From contig JAIXMG010000028.1 of NCBI GenBank assembly GCA_025201345.1, positions 62,001-126,000 of the forward strand: a stretch of 64,000 bases of DNA, read 5' to 3'. A model generated the notes under the pieces. The model did not search any database, had not been told where the DNA came from, and saw nothing but the letters and a program-made list of their open reading frames with translations. How positions within the stretch are numbered: position 1 is the stretch's first letter; each line of letters begins with the position of its first letter. The translations under genes were made by a program, and so were the position numbers. Positions 48,718-60,803 of the stretch are shown in pieces. The stretch is from Thamnidium elegans. Its lineage: Eukaryota; Mucoromycota; Mucoromycetes; Mucorales; Mucoraceae.

Positions 48718-49205
48718 ATGGATTATATGTATAATCGTCTTAAAAACTTGAAGGAGTCATTCAAAGACTTTCAAGCGTATGCCAGTGGCTACGACCCTCA
48801 CCAATACGATGACCGTGCAAATGACTCTGTTTAAATTTCATTACAATCCAACTACCAAAACATGGAATATAACGAAACTTGTATCACGAAAGGAGCGTAT
48901 GAAAGTATTGGCCAGTAATATTGCAGATAATGTAACACATACCTTCGCGTATGGAGCTTTCGCCATAGCAAGTTATATTTGCCCCCAAAAAGACCAGTTC
49001 CTCCTCTGATTACGATAATGATGTATTTGACGCGGATATCTTATCTAGAGGTACATATATCGATGAAGATGGAACTCAGTACCCTCCTGGAAGGCCCTTG
49101 GACGGTTCTTGGAGTTTAATTGATTATTATTATTTATCAGTTGAATTCAAGAATACCAATCCTCCGCCAAAGCCTCTAAGAAAGGCCATGAAATTACGCA
49201 AGTAA
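48718..49205 (+). pseudogene. Frameshifted single-exon gene, family unknown
   Basis: Three consecutive protein-like segments in different frames seem to belong to one gene. They are an ATG at 48718 with MDYMYNRLKNLKESFKDFQA, ended by TAA at 48832. Next is FKFHYNPTTKTWNITKLVSR to about 48990. Last is SSSDYDNDVFDADILSRGTY with PPGRPLDGSWSLIDYYYLSV to the stop at 49203-49205. Two small indels would explain the breaks. I do not recognise the family. It is a pseudogene or an assembly problem. Confidence 0.5.
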
Positions 49206-49497
49206 TTTGTTTTGTCAAAAAAATCTTTAAGGTTTTGTTTCATTTAAAAATCCTCCAGATTTGTTTATTGTACAGCAAGAACTTGATATAAAAAATGCAT
49301 ATATTCTCCAATGTACATAACAACTTCATAACCTTGGAAATTTTTTTATCCCTATTATCGTATTCTATTATAGCCCTATGAATAAAGCGCTTTTATTATT
49401 AACCCTTCTCAAACTTGGCGTTTAAATAATTATTTAAAGTTGCTAATAACCTTACTTTGAGAAGAAGAAGAAATAGAGAGAGAGCTTAGACCTATAA

Positions 49498-49968
49498 CTA
49501 GCAAAAAAAAAAAACTTGTCTAGGTAGTATGATGCCATGAATGGTATACAAATGTGTTTTATATGTTGCTCTATTTTTGTATATTTTGTCACAGGCTGTG
49601 AAATGGTTGCCTATTTCATCAATAGCCGGTGTTTCATTACAGTTAATATGACGTGAAAATTCAGTTCGACCAGGTTTTATATGGTGATATCTAGACAAAT
49701 GAGTTGATAGGGCCGCAATGACTTATATACTCAATCACAAACATTGCAATATTTTTTAAAAAAAGTTCCCAACAGGTGTTGAATTATTATTTATAACACG
49801 TCTCTTGGGAACAAACATATTATGAACATTAATCAGATGGCGTCGGTATGCATCTTTTTTAATATATGTTCTATCGCATAAAGTACAATGGTTATTTGGA
49901 TAGTTACCATCTGGATCACCGGCAGTTGACAACTTTTTGAATGGCTTGATACCATAGATTTTGCTCAA
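49498..49968 (-). pseudogene. Two degenerate C2H2 zinc-finger modules
   Basis: On the minus strand 49968-49756 encodes a module with HCTLCDRTYIKKDAYRRHLI followed by NVH (C-x2-C-x12-H-x4-H). The next, 49698-49498, encodes a related module with HFTACDKIYKNRATYKTHLY and TIHG. In the second the first cysteine is replaced by Phe. Both modules start with a similar S-x-Y-x-I-K-P phrase, so they look like repeats of one array. Stops separate them. Confidence 0.45.
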
Positions 49969-50130
49969 ATGAATAAGATAGAAAAGTTTTATCGGAAAAT
50001 TTTTTTAAACCTGAGGTCTATCTTCATTTGTTCGTTAAGAAACCAGTTCGAATATCCCCTATTATTAACAGAGATTAGATACTTGATAATTTAGTTAATT
50101 TTCACGTAATAGCTCACCCCAAAAAAAAAG

Positions 50131-50252
50131 GAACGATTATTAGAAGTTATGCTATAGATACTCATGTCTCTCAGTCTTTATCAATGTCAGGCCCAAAGAA
50201 ACAGGTTGTGACTCTTGGAGCAGGATTTGATACCAGGCACTTTAATATCAAG
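50131..50252 (+). pseudogene. Leucine carboxyl methyltransferase (LCMT1/Ppm1) fragment, plus strand
   Basis: Exon-like piece reading GTIIRSYAIDTHVSQSL and then QVVTLGAGFDTRHFNIK, followed by a GTAAGA donor. LGAGFDTR is the SAM-binding motif of the enzyme that methylates the C-terminal leucine of PP2A. It begins after an A-run-AG that looks like a 3' splice site. No upstream or downstream exon is found on this strand. Confidence 0.6.
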
Positions 50253-50475
50253 GTAAGAGATCACGTTAAAAAAATATGAAAGAGGCTGGGGAAAAAAAAA
50301 GTAAGTGGTCTTTATTAGTCTAGTTTGTTGGATAAGGGTCAAGATAAAGTGCCTTTTTGATTGTTCAAAATTGGTAGGTAATGTGATAATTGATTATGTA
50401 TATTTTTTTTCTTTAACAATAAGCATGTAACTTTTTTTTTTTTTTTTTTTTTTTTTTTACATATACACAGCTTCT

Positions 50476-50706
50476 TTATTTGAGACCTAATCCAGCTTCT
50501 ACTAATCTTGTAACAGTATCAGGCCAATTTCTTAAATCACCGCCTAATATACAATAATCTAAACTCTTTAAATCCATACCACCTCTTTCAACTTTAGCAT
50601 TTTCATCTAACAGCGAGAACAATTCTTTACGTTTCTTGATTGTCATGACTTTTTTCATTGTAATCTCTGGAAAGTCAATTTCAAAGTACTTTGATAACTG
50701 ACACAA
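50476..50706 (-). pseudogene. Leucine carboxyl methyltransferase fragment, minus strand
   Basis: Reads SKYFEIDFPEITMKKVMTIK and LDYCILGGDLRNW on the minus strand. This is the part that should follow the GAGFDTR exon in the same enzyme, but here it points the other way. It starts after a GTGTCAG-type acceptor and stops at 50476. The remaining C-terminal part is absent, so the gene is non-functional here. Confidence 0.6.
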
Positions 50707-50903
50707 TAAGAAATTTAGCTGTGACTCTAATATTTAAGCTCTTCGAATGGAGTCTCTATATTTTCCTTTTAATTTTATATTTTATATTTTATACTTTATT
50801 TTATGTTATTTTTTTTTTCTCATTTACACACCTCTTCAAAACCCGAATCTCACTTTCATATAAAATAACTATCCTTTTTCAAATTAATAAAAACTATGTT
50901 ATT

Positions 50904-51616
50904 TTAGACTTTTAACAATATATCAATGTTGGCTCGGCTTGATTCAGCTGTATTTGTACGCTCTATCAGAAGTTTACTTTGTTCGCTTATTAGCACAAAG
51001 CTTTCACTAATATAGCTTTTAGTTTTTTTCACAACTTCTCCTGGTACCTTGTCATCTTTATCAACATCATCTTTGATTCTTCTTTTAATGTTTTCTAGTA
51101 GCGACTCCATTGATTCTATAGATATATTTTTTGGGTCTGACTCCTTCGTTGTTAGATCCTTAGAAATTGGAAAAGAAGACGTACTATAGGATCGAATTGA
51201 TATTCAAGTGAAGTCAAAGACACAGCATTACTAGTCAAAAAATACCCCATAGCTACCATTGGGCCCATTGGAGACTTGCCGATGTATTCCAGTATAGAAT
51301 TTGATGATACCAAAAAGAATTCCTTTGTCCAGAACTTGGATTCAATTTCTAGAAACAGTTTTCCATCAGCAGCAATAAACTCTTCTTCAACTTCAACGCT
51401 TGAAAAGCCTTTGATGGCGAAGATGAGAGTAATTCGGTATATTTTGTATCGGCGATGTGCTGAAAGTGGGTAGTTTATAACTCTATTCATAAATTCATGA
51501 TTGACTTGATTTTGGAACTCAGTTAAGATGAGTGGTTTTATTTTCGTTGGTTTGTGTGGTAAAATCACACATAATAGAAAATAATCGATAAGTTCATCGA
51601 TTATAAAACATAACAT
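50904..51616 (-). CDS. Hypothetical protein, probably frame-broken
   Basis: Minus-strand frames 51616-51152 (154 codons) and 51110-50904 (68 codons) adjoin. The first contains YKIYRITLIFAIKGFSSVEV and FWTKEFFLVSSNSILEYIGK. The second has a charged helical tail (NIKRRIKDDVDKDDKVPGEV). Both have natural composition and may be one protein split by a small indel near 51170. No known domain recognised. Confidence 0.4.
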
Positions 51617-53363
51617 ACGTTAGGTATCAAGTGTAATGATCAATCACAATAGTGTGATTACTGTTGCAAAAAGATAAATAAGAAATAATAGTTAGCAATC
51701 CCTTTTACCGGGATTGATTTTTATAATTAAAATAAAACATTAAAAAAAAAGGTTTAAAAAGGTATTCTCTCGAGAATAACATAGCTTATATAGTCCGCTA
51801 TTGTAGATAATATCAAGGTTATTTTTTTTATTTTTTTTGGTAGGTCTTCTTCTTTTTAAGATGAACCATCGAAGTTTAAGCCTTTGCCAAGTTCATCCTT
51901 TGTTATAACGACAATGATAAACTTCGTGTAACAGAGATGAGAGAGTTTAACATAGTCGCATTTAGTATATATCTTTATCCTTTATTACCATTAAATCTTA
52001 GTTTATTTTATATCCCTATCTCCTACTCTTACAAGAGGTCTTTTATAAAGATTTATTTACACTTAAAGTGATCGAGCTTAATATGATTTTTACAGTTTAT
52101 ATAAACAACCAATTCAAATATACAGTTTATCCCGGACCGTCAGCAATCGTTTTCTTTTGATCAAACACGATGATCACCAAATCCCGGTAGTCCTGGACCT
52201 GACGTTTTAAAGTACGTCTTTTATATATATTTAGTTTATTGTAATGTTGCGACACAACTATATGGTACGGTTATCGATAAAGGTATAATTCCTCTTTCAT
52301 GATATGATTCTTCTGTTTTGTCTCTTTTACCAAAGAAATCTATCTTTTCCTACTTCCGAACAGGTGCCATATCTTTCTTATAAACTGTGATGCAAAAAAA
52401 AAAAAAAAAAAAAAAAAAATTGAGGCACTTAAATTCTCAATTAGTTCTAGTAGTTGTCAATAAGCTCATTATACTTCATCAAACTGGATTTCTTTCGCCC
52501 CAATTCATTGGTAACAACGGTGTTATTTTCGAACCAATTGGGGGATACACCAACCAGATGTCTCGCTTCGTCATTCTCCAAACCAAGCCAAATATGTCGG
52601 AAAACATTCTTATCCGTCATTGATCAAGGTTTTATATCTTATTTTAACTATGATTTATCTTTTTGTAGCAGAGTTACTATTATCAACACTTTATTCTTAT
52701 CAAAGCTCTGGTATTAAATCAGACTACTTGATCCAGCAGTCACTTTCTTTAAGAAGTAGAAGGAAAAATTGGTAACTCTACATCTAATGTTAAGAAAATA
52801 GGTGCATATTTAGGGTTTTGGCACTGTATAAACTTTCAGATTCAGATTTGCCGCATGGAAACAAGACTTGATATTATCCTGATTTGATATATAGGAGTCT
52901 ACTAAACGTACGTTTTTTATTAAGTAAAGTCAATACGGGTTTAGTGCCAAATGCGATTATTTTATGATATGCATAATATTATACCATTTCCAGTTACTAA
53001 AATTCTGCCCAGTCTTTTCGAATTAACACGAGTTTCTTGTTTTTTATCGTAGTCTGGCTACGCATGTCAGCGATATCCTTCCTCCTTGACTATGTCTTTC
53101 ATTTATTAAATAAAAGTAAAGAGGCATTTTACAGTAAACGAGTGAGTTCATTATACTACTGTTGATTTTTGGTAATCATTTTTGGTATGGGGAGGAGTGA
53201 ATATGTAAATCTTTTTGTGATAAGGTAATCAGATTTCTAATTATCTTTAAAAAAAGAAAAAAATAATTTTGAAATGATTTTTCGAGCACGACAATACGAA
53301 AAGTATTTATATGTCTAAACTACACATTTACCCCTTTCTTTTAACTATACTTTAAAAAAATAT
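51617..53363. other. Gene-poor stretch
   Basis: Mostly AT-rich without a supported gene. A 23-base A run lies near 52396-52418. Around 52430-52720 both strands have protein-like short frames, none extensible. Confidence 0.35.
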
Positions 53364-55300
53364 ATGAGGCTTACAACAGGTAGGCGTGCTTTTATCTAAT
53401 ATTCCTAAAAAAAAAAAGCTTTACTAAACTTTTTTATTTATATTATAGCTATTTAATTTGTTGCTGCTAGTTTGACAAGTGTAGCTGCAGCTGCTTCAAA
53501 TAAAAATATTACTTATAATGTAATTTCCTTAGTCCCAAATAATCAAACACTTGGTGTTATTGTTGACGATAGCTTTTATCCTTTGACTAGCACAAGTGAC
53601 GTTTCAACCTTACTTCGTTACGACGAAGCACCTACTTCGACATCTGAATATAAATATGTTTTTGCTCAATCAGATAACAATCAAATTATTGAAACCGAAA
53701 AATTTAGTCGTACAATCAATGAAAACGAAACTAAATTAAATAAGTGCTATGGAAGAGCTTGGAATAGCTACGACAAAATAAAAAAGTTACCTACTATTCT
53801 TCCTCCACTCCCAATTATCAATCGTATCGAATCAGATCTTCACATTGAAAACGAAATTTCAACTATTCACCTGCTTGGTAACTAAAGCGACATTGATAAT
53901 ATTCATAATAATTAAATGTCTGATATTTATATATATTTGAACATGACATATATTAGGTAAATACTTTTTATTTTATTTTTTTTTAAAAAAAAGTCGTAAT
54001 TAATATTATTTTTTTCTTCTAGTCCTAATGACGTTAAAAACTTCAAAAACGTAACTATATCTGTGTCTGGTATGTCTACTCGTGGTATGGATAAACTTTC
54101 TTACAAAATCAATATCCCAAAAAAAAAAGATCTCTTTGGTTATCTTAGACTCAAGTTGAGAGCTATGGCAATGGACATGTCATATATGCGAGATAATTTA
54201 GGTTATGCTATTGCAGAATCAGTTGGTTTACCTTCTACTAAACATATTTATGTTCGTGTTTACATCAATAACCAAGCGATTGGTTTGTTTAGTCTCCTCG
54301 AGCACCTCAAAAGCACTTGAGTTCGAAATGAATTTGGTAATGGGTCCAAAGACTTTAAACAAGGCGCATTGTATGTAGCAGATATAAATGTTGGCCAAGG
54401 CAATACGACTACTAAACCGGAACCTTCCCTTGAAAAGCGATTTGAACTTCTTGATGGCATGAAAAATTCTATTAACAGTAGTAATATAGTTAATGGTATT
54501 AATGCTACATCTTCTTTATCATACCTTGGAGATGATGTTAGTGCCTATAGTGCTGGTCAATACTCTGTTAAAGAAGATCCATCTGTTGTTACCGCAAACT
54601 TTACTCGTATTATGGATTTAACTAGATTTATCTCGCAACAACCAACTACATTAGTTGATAATTCCGTGGTTCCTCTTTAGGGAGAAAAGATGGATGTCGC
54701 TAGTTTTCTTCGTGGATTAGCTCTTGAGGTCGTTATTTCTAACTCGGATGGGTACTTTGGTATGCCCAACAATTATATTCTCTACGATGATATTGAAAAT
54801 GAACGCTTGATTTCAGTACTCAAGATTTGGATTTAATTATGGGTGTCGGTATGTATAAGCCCAATATAATTCATAGTGGTAATTATTTCAATTTTTCTGG
54901 CTTCAATGTTCGTATCTTAATGCCTCGTATGATGCAAACTCCTCAATTTAAACAAGACTTTGAAGCTTTACTTGTCAATTATACCAAGGGACTTGTTAAT
55001 CCTACTGTCTTGGGTCCTCATATCTATCAACTCTATGATATGCTTTCTGAAGATGTCGCTTAGGATAAATCTTTACCTCGTGTTGGTAAAAACGTAATGT
55101 TTGGAGGCCCTTCTAACGGTACAGCTTTGCTAACGATACAGCCCCTATTACATCTTACTCAGCCGCTGATTTCACATTTAAACAAGGTGTGTATGGTCCT
55201 ACTTTGTTCGATATTTCTATGGCTATTATCGATTGGTTATCTTTGTGTAGCTCAAATTTATTGACGTATTTTAACCAGACATCGGCTTAAGACAACACAT
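53364..55300 (+). pseudogene. CotH-family pseudogene
   Basis: Broken member of the CotH surface-protein family, of a different subtype from the intact gene at 12.6 kb. Exon 1 is 53364-53379 (start of a signal peptide); exon 2 begins at 53449. Recognisable pieces include LPPLPIINRIESDLHIENEI, LRLKLRAMAMDMSYMRDNLG and STKHIYVRVYINNQAIGLF. In-frame stops are at 53454-53456, 53883-53885, 54318-54320, 54678-54680 and 55061-55063, and there is a frame change near 54815-54835 in the region of the family's Asp-rich motif. A probable intron lies between about 53957 and 54022. The 3' end fades near 55300. It cannot encode a full product. Confidence 0.85.
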
Positions 55301-56033
55301 GCTGATGTAATGCCGTATATAAAGTTAGCTTAGAGAATATATCCTGTACTTTTTTTCTTTTTCTTTTTTTTTTGCATTTTAGGTTTACTTAGATATTGTA
55401 TTTTTTTAATAAATAAAGCGTATGTATACGTACTCATCTTATCAGATATGCTAAAAATAGTTGATAGAAGTAATGGATCTAAGAATATACTTTTTTCCTT
55501 TTTTAAAATTAAAGCGGACTTCTGGATATATATGATGGAATAGTGGGGGGGGCTACTTACCATTTTATTCCCGATTCCTTTTAAATATGACATGACATTC
55601 ATATTTTAACGATTAGTAGCGTGGAACGTTTTTTTTTTTTTTTTTTTATAAAAAAAAATCAAAAGATTAATGGTTTAAACAGTAATATTTCTTTGTATGC
55701 CATTAAAAATAACTTTTAAAAAAAACGAAGCCATTTCGCGTAATAATGCATAAATCACTAGAAATAACTTTTGGGTGTTTTAAAGTCATCCGACATATAT
55801 CATTAATCATTCTAAGCTATCCAGAATAATAAAGAAAAAAAAAAAAAAAAAAAAAAAGAGAGGAGTCATTCGTAATTTACATAAATGTATATTTATTCCC
55901 AAGTAACTCGCTTACTTATATTTTATTAAGTCGCATTAGACCATAAAATTATAGTAACAAAAAAGAGGCTTTATATATATTTATTTTTATTTATTGATAT
56001 TGATACAAGGAAATATATATATATATATATATA
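55301..56033. other. Intergenic: no gene seen
   Basis: AT-rich spacer with T and A runs (about 55630-55647, 55834-55857) and an AT dinucleotide run at about 56013-56032 just past the transporter stop. Confidence 0.5.
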
Positions 56034-57970
56034 CTAGACTTTTGCGAACATTTTAGACTGTAACTGATATTTCAAATACACAATTACAAAAGAGGAAAGA
56101 ACTAATGCTAAACCAGTAAACATTTGTTGGGAAAAAAAGGAGTTCTTGTCTGTGGCTAATTGGATGGCACCAACAAGAGAGGGACCGAATCTTGCACCTG
56201 TCATAAAAAATAAGTAGAGGCAAATTCCAGATGAATACTTTTCCATTCCTGTAATTTCTGCAGTAATTGGCGCCACTAAAAAAAAAGTTGGAATAAGAAA
56301 AAACGTCATATGAAATAATATAAAACTTTACATAATGACCACACTGCTCCACTAAGAAATCCGTATATGACAATAAATATCATAAGTGTTGCATATGTTT
56401 TTGCAAATGTCCATATAAAGAGAGAACTGAGACCACAGACAAATGAAAATAATATATTAACATTAACTACTCCAATATGATCTCCAAGATATCTTTAAAA
56501 AAGAGAGAGAAAGAGATTAATTTAATAGCTTTTCTTAAACTTTTTTTGTTTTTGTTATTTACCCTGAGAAAATTCGACCAAAGACATTGATGGCAGAAAA
56601 CACAGCAACGAGAGCGGATCCCTGTGTAGGCGATAAGCCTATTTTTGTTGCGTGAGTGGGAAGATAGAATACAGGAATATAATAAGCCATAATGCTCAAA
56701 TTTCCGGCAATACACCATATCACAAACTTGGGGTCTTTACATACGCTGAAATCTAAAATCGCATTAAAGTTTAATTTCTTTTTTGGTACTGTACTTGGCT
56801 TTTCTTTCAATAAAAGTGTAGCCAATAAACTAACAACAAAGTTCACAATTCCTATGATTCGATAGCACCAGGCTCCACCAAGAGATTCGTTTAAAGATGT
56901 AATAACGATTGGCATAATTAACCCGCCCACACCACTTCCGCTAGCCATAATACCCATAGCCAATCCTTTTCTTTTAATAAACCATTGAGGCGCTATAGAA
57001 ATGGAAACCTTTTTTTTTAAAAAAAAAAAAAGTAATAAGTATATAAATGCGCTATAAAGTAAATAAAAATGTTACTTTACTATATACAAAACTGCTCCAC
57101 CCAAGCCATGCATAAAACTTTGTGTGATATAGAGCTGCCATACTTGTGTTGCGAAACTTGCTAATATAAGACCAGATGATAATAAAAGAGTACCAAAGAA
57201 AAGTACCCAACGAGCACCGAACAATGATAAAATAAATGGCGTAACTGGTCCCATCAGACCACAAAAAGAAAAGCCTATAGTGCCTACGAAGCTAAGTTCG
57301 GTTGTGCCAACGGATCCTTTAAATACTTCACGATCAAAATATTCTTGCATAACACCTAAAAATAAAATATTACATTAATAACATGTACAGTCTGCTAAGT
57401 TCAACGAAGCAACATGAACATTATGCTTGTTGTTTCTCTGATCATTCTCCAAAAAAAAAGAGAGGTATGTATAAAAAATGTAATCTTACCCCTACATGAA
57501 AACAGAAATATTAGTTTAGGGCTTGTTTTCATAATGGTGATAACAGTTAAAAAAAACTTACCAGCTTGATAGTGTACACACACTAATGGCCTGTGCTAGA
57601 AATGCGCTGAAAAGTATAACCCAACGGTACGGATCCTCGATTTCTTCATCATATAAAGTAGTTTCGTCTTCTGTTGGACTATAGTTTTGCTCTTTTTTCT
57701 TTTCTGACAAGTAACCGGAGTCCGCTAAGCTTGACCGTAATAATCTGTCCACTAAAAAAACATATACGGTTAAATATTTTGTTGAATATATACGCATATT
57801 AATTTTCTTTTTTTACATCTGGTTGGTTGTTGTGTATGAATTGTACTTGTATCAGTCATTTGGCTACCCGAAATAACAGTACTATTGTCATCTAAGGAAG
57901 GCCTTACAATACCATCTTCTTCGAATTTAATTGTAGGTAATTTATGGATACTTGAAGATTTTCTTGTCAT
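56034..57970 (-). CDS. MFS transporter of the monocarboxylate-porter type
   Basis: Plasma-membrane major-facilitator protein resembling fungal MCH / animal MCT monocarboxylate porters; substrate not known. Minus-strand exons 57970-57817, 57751-57562, a 2-base exon 57491-57490, 57355-57081, 57008-56563, 56492-56332 and 56275-56034 give 489 residues. The cytosolic N-terminus is Ser/Thr/Glu-rich (about residues 1-95). About 12 hydrophobic segments follow. WVILFSAFLAQAISVCTLSSWG starts the family motif in helix 1, and SIAPQWFIKRKGLAMGIMAS is the typical mid-protein signature. Without the 2-base exon the frame fails (1468 bases); with it the total is 1470 and the junction reads Trp-Gly-Val-Met-Gln. 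The intron at 57009-57080 ends with a T run, an A run and AG. Confidence 0.88.
57490..57491 (-). other. Candidate 2-base micro-exon (GG)
   Basis: On the minus strand the sequence is ...TTTTCATGTAG-GG-GTAAGATTAC: a canonical acceptor, two bases, and a canonical donor. Flanking introns would be 57492-57561 (70 bases) and 57356-57489 (134 bases). The two bases are exactly what is needed to bring exons 2 and 4 of the transporter into phase. Confidence 0.6.
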
Positions 57971-59467
57971 TGTAATTTATAATAGCTCGCGAGGTCAACA
58001 GTTACAAGAGAGAGAAGAGAAAAATCCAGGGAATTACAACAAGATAAAGAGGGATGTGAAAACAGTAGGAGGAGGGAAAAAGGAGAGAAATAAATAAGAC
58101 TTCTTTTAAATAATAATAAAAAAAAAAAGAGGGGAAGTATCACTCAATGTATTATAAATGACGAAAAAAAAGGTATATTTTTGGATCAATAGTGTCTATG
58201 CAGCGTGCGTTTTTTTATATAATAAAAAGCTTTCAAAAATAGTAATGCAACCGTAATTGAAAGAAAGTGTGTATAGTAAAAGGGGGGAGGAGAAAATATG
58301 TTAAATCTGTATTCTGTAAATATAGATTTCTGTCGATTATCTTTTTTTTTTTCCGTTTTATGGACAACGGGGTTGGTTTTTATACGAATTTGATATTTCC
58401 CTCATTCCTTCGTGTTACTCGGTTTTTCTGTATAGTCTCGAGGAAACTTTTTTTATTAACTTTAGAAACCTGTTTAGCATGATGAATTACCTCGGCTAGT
58501 AAAACAATCTTTGGTGCTGCTAAAAACGAGGAGTTAAGTAAAAAAAATGGATCTAGTGTATGTTTTAGATTATATTTATTGTTTGTTAGGTGATTATGCC
58601 GCTTGATTTCCGATGGAAGAATTTATCAAGTAATACCGAAAGAAAAAAAGAAGCGGGTAAAAGTAATATGCGCACATGGTACTTCTTCCATGGTTTTTTT
58701 TTTTTTGTGTAATTATCTATGACAACCGTATCAATTTGTCGGCATGGTACTAATGCTCGAGCCAACAATTTATGTGTGTTAATATATATACACATATATA
58801 TATATATATATTTTGAGGCTGATCTCAATTTATAAGTAAATAAATCGTAAGTCTTTATTTTACGTATATGTGCGAATTTTATGCATTTGATGTATAATAG
58901 AAAGCACCATGACGATAAAGAAATTATAAACAATAATCTCGTCATTTGCGTATTTTAAGAATAAATATGTTGAGCTTTTTATCTGTGTATTTAATTTTTT
59001 GATGATGAAATGTAAAGCTCTATTTTTAATGGATTTAAGAGAGATCGTCGATGATCTTTTTTAGATAAAGATATGTTTTTCTATATAAAACGGGGGTTTT
59101 TTTATTATAGTTATTAAAGTTTAAATATATTAAGTAAATAAAAAGATCTACGTTCTGATGGTAGTACATGCAGAAAATATTTATCTCGAAAAGCACCAAC
59201 TGCCATTATATGCATGCAGTCTGTTTCGTAAATCTCAGCTATAGTTTGAGCCTATTATTATGTTCCCTTACTTTCTCTACATCCCTTATAACTCCTTCCT
59301 TTAGGTTATGCATACGTAATTCCTACATATTGTATAATTAGGAGAGTGGCACTGATGAAGCCTGGGTCACCCTGGCACATAAGACTAGAAATAATGCGTT
59401 TATTCCATGAATTTTTCAGTTATTTCTAAAATCAAAAGAAAAAGACTACTAAATGAACTTTTTTTTT
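57971..59467. other. Intergenic: no gene seen
   Basis: Spacer between the transporter 5' end and the 3' end of the PTAR1-like gene. Contains an AT dinucleotide run near 58786-58810. No conserved frame. Confidence 0.5.
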
Positions 59468-60659
59468 CTACTCCTGTATATTCAGGAAGTCAGGAATAGG
59501 AGCAACAGTTAAATATAACGTTGCATACTCGTTGTTAATCTTGTTACGCTTTTCCTAGTTGACAAAAGGAAATATTAGGGATAAGACAAAGAAAGAGTTA
59601 AGATTACTAACCAATAAAGTCTGCCATAAGCCGAACCTTAAGGCAAACTCTTTTTGTAAAACTATATCGTCAGTAGTATTACTAAGGGATTGATCTTTAA
59701 ATGTGTCATTGAGTATGTTTGATATAAACTCATGTTGCGAATGACAATAATTTGGTGAATGTATCATCAAGTGTGAGCAAAACCTTCGATGACACCATAA
59801 CGATTCGTGCCCTGGATATTTAATTATTAATTGATCTAACCATTTCATGTGTATATCCTCAGTATCTAATTTTAGTAAACCCATTAGCTGTTGTAAATAC
59901 TGGAAACCTGAATAATCACTAATGTTGGTTTCTATCCAGTGACGAGTGTCCCTGTATTCACGTTCCAGTAACGGGATGTTGTTTATACAATATGTTTTTA
60001 ATATCCAATAGCGATATGTCCATGAGTAATAGTTTCTGGGATATGCTGCCGATGTCACTGTACATAGTTTGAACTCATTGGCAATATCAATATGTAGTAA
60101 TTGATTAAAATGCGTGTAAATCCATTGTCTGTGATACCAAGCAACTGAACTTTTGGAATGTTTAGGTATAGTAAATATTAACTCGATTAAAGCTAATTCT
60201 TGTTTTAAATCAATGTGGCCTGATAAGATTAATTCTTTTCTGTAAATATATATATTTTAGCTCGCCCAATTTTTATATATGTATATATATAGTTTAGCTT
60301 ACCTTCTATTCATAGCAGTATAGTTATCAGGCTTTAATAATATCATCACCCGTGTTACTTGTTCTAGATCATGATAATTGTTTTTTGTTACCGTAATATA
60401 ATAATTATGGGCTTCTTTTAATAATAAGCTCAAGTCTTTTTTGGAGATGCCTAACTTTGATTCCACTACGATTAAGGGATAGTATATTTGACTTTCTAAA
60501 GGTAACTCGATTGCCTCGGGTATTATATGTAATAAACCTAACTCGTCGCTTTTTTTTGTATTACTATTAGATACTAGAAATAAAAAAAATTCTCATGTAT
60601 CATGTGTCTTACATTTCGTTTTCAGTGATCGCTTTACAAAGCTTTTGGTATAACTGCAT
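59468..60659 (-). CDS. PTAR1: Protein prenyltransferase alpha-subunit repeat protein, PTAR1-like
   Basis: Alpha-subunit-type helical-repeat protein; animal PTAR1 pairs with a RabGGT beta subunit to form the third geranylgeranyltransferase. Minus-strand exons 60659-60613, 60563-60303, 60239-59612 and 59554-59468 give 340 residues, close to the animal length. The N-terminal LGLLHIIPEAIELPLESQIY region and LVESKLG-like sequence (VVESKLGISKKDLSLLLKEA) match PTAR1 rather than the classic farnesyl/geranylgeranyl alpha subunits. Prenyltransferase-alpha repeats follow: NYTAMNRRKELIL, SSVAWYHRQWIYTHF, NYYSWTYRYWILK and HESLWCHRRFCSHL. Intron 1 uses the second of two nearby AGs. Its start is 144 bases from the divergent SWI3-like gene, so they probably share a promoter. 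Confidence 0.88.
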
Positions 60660-60803
60660 CTCGAACAAAAGTTTGTTTTAAAAGTTAAACGATCGCCAAT
60701 GACGTGTTATAAAGAATAAAAAAAAAGCGCTATTTTAAATATCCAATATTAAAAAAATGACCAAAAAAGATTTTTTTTTTTTTATACGCTTTATACTCAA
60801 ACC

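Noticed and set aside
59345..59400. CTGATGAAG resembling a box C of a C/D snoRNA
   Set aside because: No box D at suitable distance and no terminal stem.
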